Shown: positions 13,551 through 13,857 of the stretch, piece by piece
How positions within the stretch are numbered: position 1 is the stretch's first letter
Layout: each line of letters starts with the position of its first letter
NCBI GenBank assembly: GCA_018664745.1
Contig: JABJNS010000067.1
Coordinates: 1 to 13,857 of the forward strand
Source of the DNA: Flavobacteriales bacterium
Lineage (GTDB): Bacteria > Bacteroidota > Bacteroidia > Flavobacteriales > BACL11
DNA: 13,857 bases
Reading direction: 5' to 3'
Notes under the pieces: generated by a model
Databases searched by the model: none
What the model was told of the DNA's origin: nothing
What the model saw: only the letters and a program-made list of their open reading frames with translations
Made by a program: the position numbers and the translations under genes

Positions 13551-13857
13551 ATGTACGCAATAGTTGAGATAGCAGGGCAACAATTCAAAGTTGAAAAAGA
13601 TCAGCAGATATTTGTACACAGGTTAGACACTGAAGAAGGGTCAAAAGTTGATTTTGATAAAGTTCTTTTGTTGGATAATGCTGGTAAAGTAAATGTTGGC
13701 GCCCCAGTTATAAAAGGAGCTAAGGTAACTGCAAAAGTACTTGAGCACCTGAAAGGCGATAAAGTAATTGTCTTTAAAAAGAAAAGAAGAAAAGGATATA
13801 AAGTTAAAAACGGTCATAGACAAGCTTTAACTCAAATTGTAGTTGAAAACATTTTAG
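13551..13857 (+). CDS. rplU: 50S ribosomal protein L21 (bL21), 3' end cut by the window
   Basis: bL21 binds 23S rRNA in the large subunit. The first 102 residues are visible, starting MYAIVEIAGQQFKVEKDQ, the classic L21 opening, and including VGAPVIKGAKVTAKVLEHLKGDKVIVFKKKRRKGYKVKNGHRQ with the conserved basic KRRKGY.....HRQ loop. The frame is open at the last base (VVENIL then a lone G), so the C-terminus lies outside the window. rpmA (L27) usually follows and would be expected next. Confidence 0.97.
   Translation, partial: MYAIVEIAGQQFKVEKDQQIFVHRLDTEEGSKVDFDKVLLLDNAGKVNVGAPVIKGAKVTAKVLEHLKGDKVIVFKKKRRKGYKVKNGHRQALTQIVVENIL

Noticed and set aside
13641..13823. Minus-strand 60-codon frame over rplU
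   Set aside because: It is antisense to the highly conserved L21 coding sequence and has no promoter or family resemblance.

Overview
The window looks like core chromosome from a low-GC member of the Bacteroidota, most likely Flavobacteriales. This rests on sequence, not on a database search. It carries the gliding/type IX secretion accessory genes gldE and gldD directly behind mutY and ssb, an HU / 29-residue basic protein / RNase G block, and a secreted M43 protease with a short type IX sorting tail. Promoter -10-like elements have the Bacteroidota form TAnnTTTG, and no purine-rich Shine-Dalgarno sequence appears before any start.

Layout, left to right. A bidirectional hairpin terminator (about 15-48) closes fumC (minus strand). 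A short plus-strand ORF for a 49-residue membrane peptide (1511-1660) starts back-to-back with fumC and meets an ArsC-family gene tail to tail. A minus-strand cluster follows: recX, prfB (RF2, no frameshift) and arsC-like, in transcription order. An MFS transporter is divergent from recX. Next comes the minus-strand block HU, 29-aa basic protein, RNase G. Opposite it, on the plus strand, run mutY, ssb, gldE and gldD. gldD overlaps the 3' end of ctaA (heme A synthase, minus) by 41 bp. ctaA is divergent from an EamA-type permease whose last codons lie inside a bidirectional terminator. A minus-strand M43 metalloprotease and the start of rplU (L21, cut by the window end) complete the window.

Functionally this is housekeeping: TCA cycle (FumC), heme A supply for the terminal oxidase (CtaA), translation (RF2, L21, probably the 29-aa protein), RNA processing (RNase G), DNA repair and recombination (MutY, SSB, RecX, HU), transport, and type IX-linked surface biology (GldD, GldE, M43 protease). 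I see no phage, IS element, CRISPR array, rRNA or tRNA, and no gene-free stretch longer than 300 bases.

The least conventional signals are two tiny genes (49 and 29 residues), a series of TAnnTTTG elements placed only 4-5 nt before start codons (recX, the MFS gene, prfB, ctaA) that predict leaderless or nearly leaderless mRNAs, and very tight convergent gene ends without terminators. I did not find a convincing new multi-gene system.
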